The notes beneath the pieces were generated by a model. That model did not search any database. It worked only from the letters and a program-made list of their open reading frames with translations, and was not told the DNA's origin. This document shows positions 47,925 through 58,047 of a stretch of 64,000 bases of DNA, piece by piece (position 1 is the first letter of the stretch; each line of letters starts with the position of its first letter). The position numbers were made by a program, and so were the translations under genes. Source of the DNA: Cohnella rhizosphaerae (GTDB taxonomy: Bacteria; Bacillota; Bacilli; Paenibacillales; Paenibacillaceae); the NCBI RefSeq assembly GCF_029525575.1, contig NZ_JAPDIA010000003.1:1418214-1482213 (forward strand), given 5' to 3'.

Positions 47925-48534
47925 CTAATCCGCCGGCTTGAGCAGCGCCTCGATGCGTCGCGCGAACGCTTCCTCGTCGAGCGCGCCGAGCGCTTCGTCC
48001 GCGACGACGCCCTGCGCATCGATGAACAGCGTCGTCGGGATCGGCCGGATGCGGTACAGCTCTCCGACGGTGCCCAACCGATCGAGCAGCACGGGGAACG
48101 AGAATCGTTGATCGGTTGCGAAGGATCTCGCGGCGGCTTCGTCGTCGGAGGCGGTCAGATTGACGGCAACGACGGTCGCTTGTTCTTTATAACGCGCTGC
48201 CGTCTTGACGAGGGCCGCGGCTTCTTCCCTGCACGGACCGCACCACGAAGCCCAAAAATTCAGGACGACGGGTTTGCCCCGGTAGTCCGACAAGGAATGC
48301 GTAGCGCCGTCCAAGCCTTCGAGCGAGAAGTCCGGGGCCATGGCCAGAAGCTTTGGCGCCGCCGGACGTGCCGAGACCGAGACGTTCCGGACGGCGGCGT
48401 CTTCGCGCGCATGCGTTCCCGAAGCGGGGGGACTCGCGGCCTAGCGCGGGTCCGCGGTGAAGCAGCAACAATCCGATCGCAGCCGTCACGAAGACGGCGA
48501 GCATCGCCCAATCGCGAATGACTTGCTTATGCAC
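47925..48534 (-). CDS. ResA/TlpA-like thiol-disulfide oxidoreductase, frameshifted
   Basis: Repaired length is about 202 aa from a GTG at 48534 with GGAGG about 11 bases upstream. One N-terminal membrane anchor (AMLAVFVTAAIGLLLL) is followed by a thioredoxin-fold domain: MAPDFSLEGLDG, VVLNFWASWCGPCREEAA with the CGPC active site, then the cis-Pro region IRPIPTTLFIDAQG. Six G on the plus strand at 48426-48431 should be five. It would keep extracytoplasmic thiols reduced, for example for cytochrome c maturation, though no ccs genes are in the window. Confidence 0.88.
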
Positions 48535-48693
48535 GTTAAGTCCAGCCTCCCGATGTCGCAAGCTTAAAGAAGTTCCCGCAGACGAACGCGCGGGAGCGCC
48601 CCACTTGTCAATATGTCCGCTTCCACCGCAGGCAATCCCTCGGCCGCCCGGTCAACATGCTTTATTCCGATGGCCCCGATCGATATTGTTCGC

Positions 48694-48722
48694 TTGACTT
48701 CAACGCCAGCGGCTCCTAAACT
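48694..48722 (+). promoter_or_regulatory. Promoter of the MFS exporter gene
   Basis: TTGACT (48694-48699), a 17-bp spacer and TAAACT (48717-48722) lie 41 bp before the ATG. Confidence 0.55.
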
Positions 48723-48763
48723 TTAATCACATCAAGCGGAAAATCCGAAAGAAGGAATCATTC

Positions 48764-50012
48764 ATGGCATCCACCGCATCGACGCGGGCCGAGCCGGGCA
48801 GCGCCCGCGACGCCTCGCTCGCCGTCATGCCCGTGCTGCTCTGCATCAGCTTCGTTCATATGATGAACGATTCGATGCAGGCGGTCGTCCCGGCGATGTT
48901 CACCGTCCTCGAAAAGTCGCTGAGCCTTTCGTTCGCCCAGGTAGGCTGGATTACGTTCGCGCTCAATATGACGTCGTCGGTCATGCAGCCGGTCGTCGGC
49001 TCCTATACGGATAAAACCGCGCGTCCCTACCTGCTGCCGCTCGGCATGTGCCTCAGCCTGATCGGCATGGTCGGCATCGCCTTCGCGCCGGCGTTCTGGA
49101 GCGTGCTGCTTGCGGTTATGTTCATCGGTCTCGGCTCGTCCATTTTCCATCCCGAAGGCTCGCGCGTCGTCTACTTCGCGGCAGGCGGCAAGCGGGGGGC
49201 TCGCCCAGTCGATCTACCAGGTCGGCGGCAATGCCGGCAGCTCGCTCGCGCCGCTCATGGCCGCGGCGATCTTTATCCCCTTCGGCCAACGCGGCGCGGT
49301 TTGGGGGACGTTGTTCGCGGCCTTCGCCATCGCGGCGTTAATGTGGCTGACGCCGTGGTACAAGAGACAGCTGACCGCCTGGCGGGAGAAAAGCGAAGCG
49401 GCCGGCGCGAAGCGAAAAGCGGGCGCCGCGGCGCCCGCCGAGCTGACGAACCACCCGCGCGCGCTTTTCGCCATGACGCTGCTCGTCTTCATCGTGTTCG
49501 GCCGCTCCTGGTACCATTCGGGCATCAGCGGGTTTTACCAGTTTTACCTGATCGACCATTACGGCTTGTCCAAATCGTCCGCGCAGATCCCGCTGTTCCT
49601 TTTCCTCGCCACCGGCGTGGCCGGCACCTTCTTCGGCGGGGTCATGGCGGACCGGATCGGGCTGAAAAAAATGATCGTGCTCTCGATCGTCGGCGCATTG
49701 CCGTTCTCGCTCGCGCTGCCGTATCTGCCGCTGTGGGCCGTCTATCCGGTCATCGGGATCATGGGCTTCATCCTGCTGTCCGGCTTCTCCGTCGCGGTCG
49801 TCTACGCGCAGCACCTGCTGCCGACCAAGGTCGGCATGGCCTCCGGCCTCACGACCGGCCTTGCCTTCGGCATGGGCGCCATCGGCGCTGTCGTGCTCGG
49901 CAAAGCCGCGGACGTCTACGGCATGTCCGATGTCATGCGCACGATCGGCATTCTGCCGGTCGTCGGCTTCCTGGCCATGCTGCTGCCTTCCGACCGCAAA
50001 CGCGTCGCTTAG
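48764..50012 (+). CDS. MFS transporter, fosmidomycin-resistance (Fsr)-like, frameshifted
   Basis: Repaired length is about 415 aa with 12 predicted helices. SFVHMMNDSMQAVVPAMF in helix 1, FIGLGSSIFHPEGSRVVY and SIYQVGGNAGSSLAPLM are characteristic of the Fsr-like subgroup of drug exporters. Six G at 49194-49199 should be five (KRGLAQSIYQVG). It may export fosmidomycin-like or other small compounds; the substrate is unknown. It stands alone, with its own promoter and terminator. Confidence 0.87.
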
Positions 50013-50042
50013 CGCCGCATAGCTAGTTTGGCTCGCTCACCC

Positions 50043-50096
50043 GAGCGTCTTCGACTTCGCCTCAGGCGGAGAGAGGGCGCTCTTTTTTATCGTTGG
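50043..50096 (+). terminator. Terminator of the MFS gene
   Basis: GAGCG pairs with CGCTC around an inner CGCCTCAGGCG hairpin, followed by six T. Confidence 0.75.
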
Positions 50097-50190
50097 CACC
50101 GCCGTTATCCCGCCAAACAAATTTCATGCAGTTCCAATAACGGTCATCACCAATCATCACCACCGCTATTCCGCCAAAAAATCTTGCCGC

Positions 50191-50320
50191 CGATAGTGCC
50201 CATAGGCGCTTATCGGCGCCTCCCCGAGCGTCGCAGATGCGGCGATAGTGCCCATAGGCGCTTATCGGCACCTATCCGAGCGTCGCAGATGCGGCGATAG
50301 TGCCCATAGGCGCTTATCGA
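50191..50320. repeat. Repeat array C: three tandem copies with 52-bp period
   Basis: CGATAGTGCCCATAGGCG starts at 50191, 50243 and 50295, continuing with CTTATCG. The core can fold as a hairpin (CGATA with TATCG, GCC with GGC). The ~27-bp linker CCGAGCGTCGCAGATGCGG is conserved between copies. The period and the inverted core resemble arrays A and B. Confidence 0.92.
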
Positions 50321-50866
50321 CAAGCGTTTTATCGTTTTTCCGTGTAACACTGCTCTCGGGTGGAAGTTTCTGCGGAGTTGCAGGGTTTTTCCCCTACAAC
50401 CCCATGCTCGCCAATAGGTCGCCACCGCAGCTATCCGCTCAAAACCCTATGCCGCTTTATGGTCGAAAATCCCGTTCCTGTGCGAAGGGGATATCGTTAA
50501 AACGCGCAAAAACAGCCGGCAAAGAAGCCCAGCCGACGATTTTCCTACTCAGACAGCGTGCTGGAGCGGGCCATCCTTCGCCTCATCCATTGCCGAGGGT
50601 AGAATTTCGTACGCGCGCGGCAGAATTTCGTTCGATGTCTCGCGACAGCTGTCACATACGCTAAAACCGTTTTGTATCCCCTTACATAGGCCGCGGTAGC
50701 TACAATAAGAGGCGTAGAAGAGAGGGAAAGGCTCCGGCAGCCGCCGAATGGAAAACGATTTCCGTCCATCCGCGAGACGCTGCGCAGCTTCGTTCCCTCG
50801 CAAGCTAGCCGGCCGTCAAGGCTGAAGCCGCAGGCGGCGCCTTGCCACCCCAGAAGGAGGAATCTT
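50321..50866. other. Intergenic region with no supported gene
   Basis: About 545 bp between array C and the third ABC operon. Open frames here overlap on several strands and lack ribosome sites and recognisable sequence. AGAATTTCGT occurs twice 23 bp apart (about 50600 and 50623). TACAAT at 50701 is a weak -10 candidate that would give the operon a leader of about 155 nt. Confidence 0.6.
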
Positions 50867-51835
50867 ATGAATTCGGCTGCCGGCACCTCGCCGCATCCCC
50901 AGACCGTCGCTCAACCCGTCTCGCGAAAACGCGGCATTACGGAACGTTACCGATTGTTTTTGTATGCGCTTCCTTTCCTGGTGCTCGTGTTCGTGTTCAG
51001 CTATATGCCGCTGTACGGCTGGATTTACTCGCTTTACAATTACCGTCCCGGCTTCAAGCTGAGCGATACGCCGTTCGTCGGCCTGCAGTGGTTCCGCTCG
51101 ATCTTCGCCAATCCGACGCAGACCCAAGAGGTGCTGCGGGTCATGAAGAACACCGTCGCCATGAGCGCCCTCGGTATTCTGACTTCGGTTCTGCCGGTCG
51201 CCTTCGCGATTCTGCTGTCGGAGATCAGATCGATGCGCTTCAAGAAAACGGTGCAGATCCTTACGACGCTGCCCAACTTCATCAGCTGGGTGCTCGTTTA
51301 TGCAATCGCCTTCATGATGTTCAACGTCGACAACGGCCTGATCAACAAGCTCATGATCGAGCTCGGCTTGCAGGACCGCGGCTTCAACTACCTGGCGAAC
51401 GACAGCCATACCTGGCTCGCCATGATCCTGTGGGCTACCTGGAAAGGACTCGGATGGGGCGCGATCATGTACATCGCCGCCATCACCGGGATCGACCAGG
51501 AGCAGTACGATGCCGCGAAGGTCGACGGCGCGGGCCGCTTCCGCCAGATGTGGAACATCACGGTGCCCGGCATCATGCCGACGTACTTCGTGCTGCTGCT
51601 GCTCTCGATCGCCAACTTCATCAACAACGGGATGGAGCAGTACTTCGTCTTCCAGAACCCGATCAACAAGGATCACATCGAAGTGCTCGATCTTTACGTG
51701 TACAACACGGGCATGCTCGGCACCAATTTCTCGTTCGCGACGGCCGTCAGCATGCTGAAGTCGATCATCAGCATCGGGCTGCTGTTCTTCGCCAACCGCC
51801 TTTCCAAGTGGGTCCGCGGCGAATCGATCATCTAA
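50867..51835 (+). CDS. Carbohydrate ABC permease (LplB family)
   Basis: An intact 322-aa protein with AGAAGGAGG upstream of its ATG. YRLFLYALPFLVLVFVFSYMPLYGW is the first helix and WATWKGLGWGAIMYIAAI is typical. The EAA loop is YDAAKVDGAGRFRQMWNITVP. First gene of the third sugar ABC operon, which continues with a second permease, a binding protein and, after a terminator, a YesM/YesN pair and another binding protein. Confidence 0.94.
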   Translation: MNSAAGTSPHPQTVAQPVSRKRGITERYRLFLYALPFLVLVFVFSYMPLYGWIYSLYNYRPGFKLSDTPFVGLQWFRSIFANPTQTQEVLRVMKNTVAMSALGILTSVLPVAFAILLSEIRSMRFKKTVQILTTLPNFISWVLVYAIAFMMFNVDNGLINKLMIELGLQDRGFNYLANDSHTWLAMILWATWKGLGWGAIMYIAAITGIDQEQYDAAKVDGAGRFRQMWNITVPGIMPTYFVLLLLSIANFINNGMEQYFVFQNPINKDHIEVLDLYVYNTGMLGTNFSFATAVSMLKSIISIGLLFFANRLSKWVRGESII

Positions 51836-51853
51836 GCAAAGGAGGGACCGAAC

Positions 51854-52750
51854 TTGAAGATCCGCAGCTCGACCGGGGACAAAGTATTTCACACGTTTAA
51901 CTATCTGGCCTTCGCCATCTTCACGCTGCTGTGCCTGTTCCCGTTCTACTATCTGTTCATCAACACGATCAGCAGCAACGACTTGAGCTCGAGAGGGCTC
52001 GTGATGTGGTACCCGAAGGACATTCACTTCAACAATTACATCCAGGTGCTAAAGCTTAAAGGGCTGTCGCAGGCCGCACTCGTCTCCGTCGGACGGACGG
52101 TTATCGGTACCGTCGCGACGGTAGCGGGCTCCGCGTTCCTCGGCTACATTTTCACCAAGCGCAAGATGTGGGCCCGCACGTTCTGGTACCGCTTCATCAT
52201 GATCACGATGTACTTCAACGCCGGCATCATCCCTTGGTACGTCATCATGCTGAAGCTGCATATGACGAACAACTTCCTGGCTTACATCCTGCCGATGATC
52301 GTCTCACCGTTCTACGTGATCCTGGTCAAAACGTTCGTCGAGTCGCTGCCCGAGGTGCTTCAGGAGTCGGCAGAGATGGACGGCGCAGGCACGATGACGC
52401 TGTTCTTCCGCATCATTATGCCGCTCATCATGCCGATCGCCGCCACGATCGCCATCTTCTCCGCCGTGACGCAGTGGAACTCCTTTATCGACACCGTGTT
52501 CCTCATGACCGACCAGAAGTACTACACGCTTCAGTTCGTGCTCTACAAGTATCTGAACGAATCCAACTCGCTCGCGGCCATCATCCGCAGCAGCGGAGGC
52601 GCGGCCAACGTCGACTTGTCCAAAATGCAGACGGCGACCTCGATCCGCACGACCGTCTCGATGATCGTCGTCATCCCGATCCTGTTCGTGTACCCGTTCT
52701 TCCAGCGGTTTTTCGTCAAAGGCATCATGATCGGCGCCGTCAAGGGCTAA
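51854..52750 (+). CDS. Carbohydrate ABC permease (YtcP/MalG family)
   Basis: An intact 298-aa protein from a TTG with AGGAGGGA upstream, 18 bp after the first permease. The EAA loop is QESAEMDGAGTMTLFFRIIMP and the C-terminus FFQRFFVKGIMIGAVKG is the family norm. Forms the channel with the preceding permease. Confidence 0.94.
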   Translation: MKIRSSTGDKVFHTFNYLAFAIFTLLCLFPFYYLFINTISSNDLSSRGLVMWYPKDIHFNNYIQVLKLKGLSQAALVSVGRTVIGTVATVAGSAFLGYIFTKRKMWARTFWYRFIMITMYFNAGIIPWYVIMLKLHMTNNFLAYILPMIVSPFYVILVKTFVESLPEVLQESAEMDGAGTMTLFFRIIMPLIMPIAATIAIFSAVTQWNSFIDTVFLMTDQKYYTLQFVLYKYLNESNSLAAIIRSSGGAANVDLSKMQTATSIRTTVSMIVVIPILFVYPFFQRFFVKGIMIGAVKG

Positions 52751-52776
52751 GGCCGAACGGCGGCCAGCCACTCCCG

Positions 52777-52812
52777 GCGGGCTCCATTTAAGGAGGTGAA
52801 TCCGGAGCCCGC
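52777..52812 (+). other. Intercistronic hairpin with a perfect Shine-Dalgarno sequence in its loop
   Basis: GCGGGCTCC (52777-52785) pairs perfectly with GGAGCCCGC (52804-52812). The 18-base loop contains TAAGGAGGTGA, a near-perfect complement of the 16S 3' end, yet no gene starts at a suitable distance; the nearest ATG (52814) is followed at once by TGA. It resembles the mRNA-stabilising SD-type elements of bacilli and sits before the binding-protein gene. Confidence 0.6.
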
Positions 52813-52888
52813 GATGTGACCGGAACGACTGACCGCTCCATGTCAGGCCGAACGACCAATAGCTATCTATTAAAGGGAGGACTACCCC

Positions 52889-54682
52889 GTGGTTCAGATG
52901 AAAAAGAAAAAAGCGCTAACCGCATCCGTCGCCGTGCTGCTCGCAGCCAGCCTTGCAGCCTGCTCCGGCGGCAACAACAACGCTTCGCCGTCCGCCGCGC
53001 CGTCCGGCTCGGCATCGTCCGGCGCTTCTGCAAGCGCTTCTGGATCGAGCGCGCCGCAGCGCGACGCCTACAAGATCGACGTGTTCTCGATGCTGTCCAA
53101 TTTCTCGGGCGAGCAGCAGGGCTGGTTCGCCAAGGTCGTCAAGGACAAGTTCAACCTCGATCTCAACATCATCTCCTCGAACCTCGAGGGCGGCGGCGAC
53201 GTGAAGTTTTCCGCGATGATGTCGGCGGGCAATCTGGGCGACCTCGTCGTGTTCGGCGACGACGGCCAGAAGTACCAGGACGCGATCAAGGCGGGCATGC
53301 TGCTCGACTGGACGCAGGACGGCCTGCTCGACAAGTACGGCCAGAACCTGACCAAGTATGCGCCCAAGGCGATCGAGAAAAACAAGGTCAACTTCGGCGG
53401 CGGTTCCAAAGTATACGGCATTGGCTTTGAGGTCGGCGAGGGCGAAGGTCCTTCGGAAGGCAAGGACATGACCTACAACCCGAACCTGCGCTTCGACCTG
53501 TATCAGAAGGCCGGCAGCCCGAAGATCACAAAGATGGAAGACTATCTCCCGGTGCTGAAGAAGATGCAGGAGCTTGAACCGAAGAGCGATTCGGGCAAGC
53601 CGACCTACGCTTTCTCGATGTGGCAGGATTGGGACGGCAATATGATGATGAATACGAAGGCATGGGCGGGGCTGAACGGCTTCGACGAGGGCGACGGCTT
53701 CAACCCCGGCGGCTTCACGCTGATCTCGGCCGACAAGAACGAAGTGCAGGGCGTGCTTGACGAAAACGGCTTCTACATGCGCGGCCTGAAGCTGTATTTC
53801 GACGCGAACCAGATGGGGCTCGTCGATCCCGACTCCATGACGCAGAAGTTCGACGACGTCGTCAACAAGATGACGGACGGCCAGCTCCTGTTCACCTGGT
53901 TCCCGTGGCTGAACACGTACAATACGCCCGAGCGTCTGGCGGAAGGCAAGGGCTTCGCGCTCGTGCCGTTCGAAGAGGAACGCACCTTCTCCTACGGCTA
54001 CAATCCGTACGGCGGCAACCGCATCTGGGCGATCGGCGCCAAGGCCAAGCATCCGGAGCGCGTGCTCGAATTTATCGACTGGCTGTATAGCCCGGAGGGC
54101 ACCATGGTCGCTAACTACGGACCGGAAGGCATGGCTTGGAAGCTGGAGGGCGGCAAGCCGGTGCTGACGGACTTCGGCAAGCAAGCATTACCATCCAATC
54201 CGACGGCAGTGCCGGACGAATTCGGCGGCGGCACTTGGAAGGACGGTCAGAATCAGATCAACAATTCGACCCTCAAGCTGACGAGCATCAACCCGGAAAC
54301 CGGCGAACCGTATGACTATACGCTGTGGACTTCAACATTGGCCCAAGCGCCGAACAAGCTGGAGGAAAGCTGGCGGGCCGCGATGGGCGGCGCGACGAGC
54401 GCCAAGGAATACCTGCTGAAGAACGACATGATCGCGGTCAACAAGCAAATTTTCACCGGCACGGCGCCGGAGGTCATCTCCGACGAGCTGTCGCAGAAGC
54501 AGGGGCAGGTCGCGCAGGTCATTAAGCAATATTCCTGGAAGATGGTGTTCGCGAAAAACGAGGCCGAGTTCGACAAGCTGAAAAAGGAAATGATCTCGAA
54601 AGCCAAAGGCCTCGGCTACGACGACGTCTACAACTGGAACAAATCGCAAAACGAAAAGGTGTTCGAATACCGCGCCAAGTAA
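52889..54682 (+). CDS. ABC transporter solute-binding lipoprotein
   Basis: An intact 597-aa protein from a GTG with AAAGGGAGG upstream. The signal peptide ends at the lipobox LAAC, followed by a Ser/Ala linker to about residue 57. The body includes FVKD-like DNFNLDLNII, LVVFGDDGQKYQDAI, FNPGGFTLIS and GYNPYGGNRIWAIGAKAKHPE, typical of long Paenibacillus sugar-binding proteins. It ends at a strong terminator, separating it from the two-component genes. Confidence 0.94.
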   Translation: MVQMKKKKALTASVAVLLAASLAACSGGNNNASPSAAPSGSASSGASASASGSSAPQRDAYKIDVFSMLSNFSGEQQGWFAKVVKDKFNLDLNIISSNLEGGGDVKFSAMMSAGNLGDLVVFGDDGQKYQDAIKAGMLLDWTQDGLLDKYGQNLTKYAPKAIEKNKVNFGGGSKVYGIGFEVGEGEGPSEGKDMTYNPNLRFDLYQKAGSPKITKMEDYLPVLKKMQELEPKSDSGKPTYAFSMWQDWDGNMMMNTKAWAGLNGFDEGDGFNPGGFTLISADKNEVQGVLDENGFYMRGLKLYFDANQMGLVDPDSMTQKFDDVVNKMTDGQLLFTWFPWLNTYNTPERLAEGKGFALVPFEEERTFSYGYNPYGGNRIWAIGAKAKHPERVLEFIDWLYSPEGTMVANYGPEGMAWKLEGGKPVLTDFGKQALPSNPTAVPDEFGGGTWKDGQNQINNSTLKLTSINPETGEPYDYTLWTSTLAQAPNKLEESWRAAMGGATSAKEYLLKNDMIAVNKQIFTGTAPEVISDELSQKQGQVAQVIKQYSWKMVFAKNEAEFDKLKKEMISKAKGLGYDDVYNWNKSQNEKVFEYRAK

Positions 54683-54705
54683 GAATCGAAGCCACTGTAT
54701 GACTG

Positions 54706-54746
54706 AAGCTTATCGCCGCCCCCGACCGGGTCGGCGATAAGCTTTT
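54706..54746 (+). terminator. Terminator after the third ABC operon
   Basis: AAGCTTATCGCCG and CGGCGATAAGCTT form a perfect 13-bp stem followed by a short T run (TTTTC). Confidence 0.85.
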
Positions 54747-54797
54747 CGGGCATCGCGGGCGAGGAAATGGCTTCCGCTGTCGGGAACCCGCGTTATT

Positions 54798-54806
54798 TGT
54801 TAAAAT
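54798..54806 (+). promoter_or_regulatory. Extended -10 promoter of the second two-component unit
   Basis: TGTTAAAAT is an extended -10 about 60 bp before the kinase start. No good -35 is visible. Confidence 0.4.
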
Positions 54807-54865
54807 AGTAAGCGTATACAGGGCGGCGAGCCCGACGCAACGAGAGGGGATGCACGCAACTGTTT

Positions 54866-56639
54866 TTGTCGCGATATTTTAAAATGCCTCATCCCTTCAA
54901 GTCCGGCACGCTGAGGCGCACGCTCGTCATCTATTTGCTGATCGCCTGCCTGTTCCCGCCGATTCTGTTTTCCGCCTATACGTATTCGTCGCTTCACTCC
55001 ATACTGACCGGCAAGATCCGCAGCGGCATCGACGCTAGCCTCAAGCAGGAGGCGACGGGGATGGAGAACATGCTGAACGACCTGGACTTCGTCTCCAAGC
55101 AGTTCGCGCTGGACGGACGGCTGGTCGAACTGGTCAACGGTTATCTGAAAACAAGCCAGACCTACGACAAGGCGGAGATCAAGCAGGATATCGAGGACAG
55201 CCTGAACCTGGTCAACTTCACGAGCCCGAACGTGGGACTTACCGTGTACTACATGCCGAAAGCCGCGGAGCCCGTTCTTTTTTAATAACCTGCCGGTGAT
55301 CGGCGGATTCACGATCGACGGCCTGCCGCCGTTCGTGCAATACAAGGGCGCCGTCTTCCACGGACCGCACCGGACGCAGTACAAGAACAGCGACAATACG
55401 GTCATCTCGTCGCTGCGCGTCGTGCGCACGGAGCAGCAGACGCCTGTCTACATTTATCTGGAGTCGAACTACAACCTGTTCCGCAAGATTCTGAACAGCG
55501 CGCTCTACGGCATGAAGGTATCGCATTACGTATTCGACGAGGAAGGCGACGCGCTGTTCGCGGACGACGGCGAGCCGCCGCTCGATCCGAAGCAGCTGCG
55601 CTACGAAGAGATCGCGGCTTCGGACGGCGGACCGTATCGCGGCTACTATCTGTTCGGCTACGAGAGCCCGCAGGGCTGGAAGCTGATGACGGCCGTCAGC
55701 AAAAACGAATTCAACCGGGAGATCAACGACTGGTTCCGGCGGCTGGCGCTGCTGTTCGCCTTCGCGTTCGGACTCGCGATCGTGCTCGCGATGCTCGTCT
55801 GGCGCAAAGTATACGGGTCCATCCGCAAGGTGAACCGCGAGATCGTCCGCATGACCCGGGATCGGGAGGCGCCGGTCCAATATATGCAGGTGGAGGAGTT
55901 CGACCAGCTCCTCGGCAGCTTCCAGGACATGAAGACGACGGTCAACGGCTTGATCGTCGAGATCGGCCAGAACGAGCGGGCGAAGTATCAGCTGGAGACG
56001 GAAAAGCTGCTGAGCCAGATCAATCCGCATTTTCTCCACAATACGCTGAACACGGTGCAATGGGTCGCCAGAGCGGGCGGCCAGGAGGAGATCGACCGGA
56101 TCGTGACGCTGCTCGTCCAGGTGCTTCAATACAACATGGGAAAAAACAGCCTGATCGTCACCGTCGGCCAGGAGCTCGAGGCGCTGCGACATTATATCGA
56201 GCTGCAGAGCTACCGCTACGAGGACGAGCTGGCCTTCGGCATCGTCGTAGAGCCGGGCACGGAGTCGATCGCGATGCCGCGCTTCCTGCTTCAGCCGCTC
56301 GTGGAAAACGCGATCTATCACGGGCAGAGCGAGGAGGGCGGCGAGATCCGCGTCGTCGTCGAGCGGGAGCCGGACGCGCCGGGCATGCTGGCGCTCCGGG
56401 TGACGGACAACGGTCCAGGCATGAACGAAGAGACGCTTGCCGGGCTGCTCGAAGGCGAGGGCGCTTCCCGGACGGGGATGGGCATCGGGCTCAAATACGT
56501 CAAGCGGCTGCTGGAGAGCTATTACGGCAGCGGCGATCTGCTGCGCATCCGCAGCGCGCCGGGAGAAGGCACGACGCTGTCCGTGCACATACCGATTCGA
56601 AGCGAGGTGGAGCTCTATGATCAAAGCGCTGGTCGTTGA
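54866..56639 (+). CDS. YesM-type sensor histidine kinase, frameshifted
   Basis: Repaired length is about 590 aa. Membrane helices lie near residues 19-40 and 290-312, flanking an extracellular sensor. QINPHFLHNTLNTVQW carries the phospho-His at about residue 388. NAIYHG, DNGPGM and GMGIGLKYV form the ATP site. A T6 run at 55278-55283 should be five (PVLFNNLPVIGG). The start is unsure: TTG 54866 or ATG 54884, as no ribosome site is well placed. It overlaps the regulator by 23 bp. It likely controls the ABC operon just upstream. Confidence 0.88.
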
Positions 56640-58047
56640 CGACGAGAAACGGGTGCGTCGCGGATTTATCGCGCTGGCGGACTGGTCCGCCTACGGCATC
56701 TCCATCGTCGGCGAGGCGAAGGACGGGGCGTCCGCGCTGGCGCTGCTCGGCGAGCGCGAGATCGACATGATGTTCGTCGATATCGGCATGCCGGGCATGT
56801 CCGGCTTCGAGCTGATCGACCAGGCGAGGAGCCGCTATCCGAAGACGAAGGCAGTCATCCTTACCTGCTACCACGAGTTCGATTATGTCCAGGAGGCGCT
56901 TCGAATCGGCGCGATCGACTACATCGTCAAGACGCTGCTCAACAAGAGCAACGTGGACGAGACGCTGCAGCGCATCGTCAAGCGGTTCGAATGGGAGCGG
57001 CGCCATACGGCCGGCGGCGCGCAGCGGCCGTTCGAGGCGGCCATGGTGCTGGCGCCCAAAGGACGCGCGGCGAGAGACGATACGCCGCCCGCAAGCCTGG
57101 CGCCCGAAGGCAAGCCGCGCCGCGTAGGCGGCGGCCTGTGGCTCTGGTCCGCGCAAGCCGAGCAGGCGGAATCTTGGCTGCGCGAGCTGCCGGCGCACGT
57201 AGCCGGCAGATGGCACGCGGCGCTCGTGACCGCGGGCGCGGACGATCGCGTCTCGGCGCGGGAGGCGGAGCGCGCGATCGCGGAGCGGCTGCCGGTGCGT
57301 TTGTTCTACCGCGGGAGCGGCGACGCGGGCGATCGCGCGATCGCGCTGAACGAGCTCAAGATTGACGCGGGGCCGACGCCCGCGGAGCTCGACGCGGCGT
57401 TCGCGGAGTGGTCCGAGTGCCGCTGGCTGCTGTACGGCGAGGACTGGCGCAAGTTCGTCCTGCAGATCGAGCAATGGCAGATCGACCCGGCGCGCCTGCA
57501 GGACTGGCTCCGATCGCTCGCGGCGGAATGGGCGCCGTACCTGGGCTGGCGCGGCGGAGCGGGAGACGGGGCAGGGCTGGCGGACGTCCTCGGGGATCCG
57601 GAGACGCTGCACGATTGGAAGCAGTGGAAAAGCTGGCTGTCCGCGGCGGCGCATCTTACCCAGCAGCGGCTCGCCGAGCTGTCGCTGTCGCGAGAGGTGT
57701 TCGGCAGCCTGATCCGCGCGGTGCTCTACATGAAGGGCAACGCGGGCCGCGACCTGAACCAGGACGAGGTGGCGCGCCGCATCGGCATGAGCCGCAGCTA
57801 CTTCAGCCAGTGCTTCAAGAAGTTCGCTTCCGGAGAGGCGTTCGGGGATGCGCTCCGCAAGCTTCGGCTGACGGCCGCGAAGGCGCTGCTCGTCGGGACG
57901 GACTTGCCCATCCGGGACATCGCCGGACGGGTCGGCTTCGAGGACGACAAGTATTTCAGCCGTCTTTTCCGCGACCGCACGGGGCTGCTTCCATCCGAAT
58001 ACCGGAGCGCGGGGCAGGAGCTCCAGCATGAAGGAGGCCGCCCGTGA
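56617..58047 (+). CDS. YesN-type response regulator (REC + AraC HTH)
   Basis: An intact 476-aa protein from ATG 56617 inside the kinase end. The receiver domain has VVDDEKRVRRGF, Asp55 in MFVDIGMPGMSGF and TCYHEFDYVQEAL. A ~230-residue middle region is poorly conserved. The AraC domain at the end has GMSRSYFSQCFKKFASGEAF and VGFEDDKYFSRLFRDRTG. Partner of the upstream kinase. Its TGA overlaps the GTG of the next gene, so all three genes are translationally linked. Confidence 0.93.
   Translation: MIKALVVDDEKRVRRGFIALADWSAYGISIVGEAKDGASALALLGEREIDMMFVDIGMPGMSGFELIDQARSRYPKTKAVILTCYHEFDYVQEALRIGAIDYIVKTLLNKSNVDETLQRIVKRFEWERRHTAGGAQRPFEAAMVLAPKGRAARDDTPPASLAPEGKPRRVGGGLWLWSAQAEQAESWLRELPAHVAGRWHAALVTAGADDRVSAREAERAIAERLPVRLFYRGSGDAGDRAIALNELKIDAGPTPAELDAAFAEWSECRWLLYGEDWRKFVLQIEQWQIDPARLQDWLRSLAAEWAPYLGWRGGAGDGAGLADVLGDPETLHDWKQWKSWLSAAAHLTQQRLAELSLSREVFGSLIRAVLYMKGNAGRDLNQDEVARRIGMSRSYFSQCFKKFASGEAFGDALRKLRLTAAKALLVGTDLPIRDIAGRVGFEDDKYFSRLFRDRTGLLPSEYRSAGQELQHEGGRP

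Noticed and set aside
50028..50866. Several short overlapping ORFs between the MFS gene and the third ABC operon
   Set aside because: They overlap on different strands, lack ribosome sites, and parts arise from array C.
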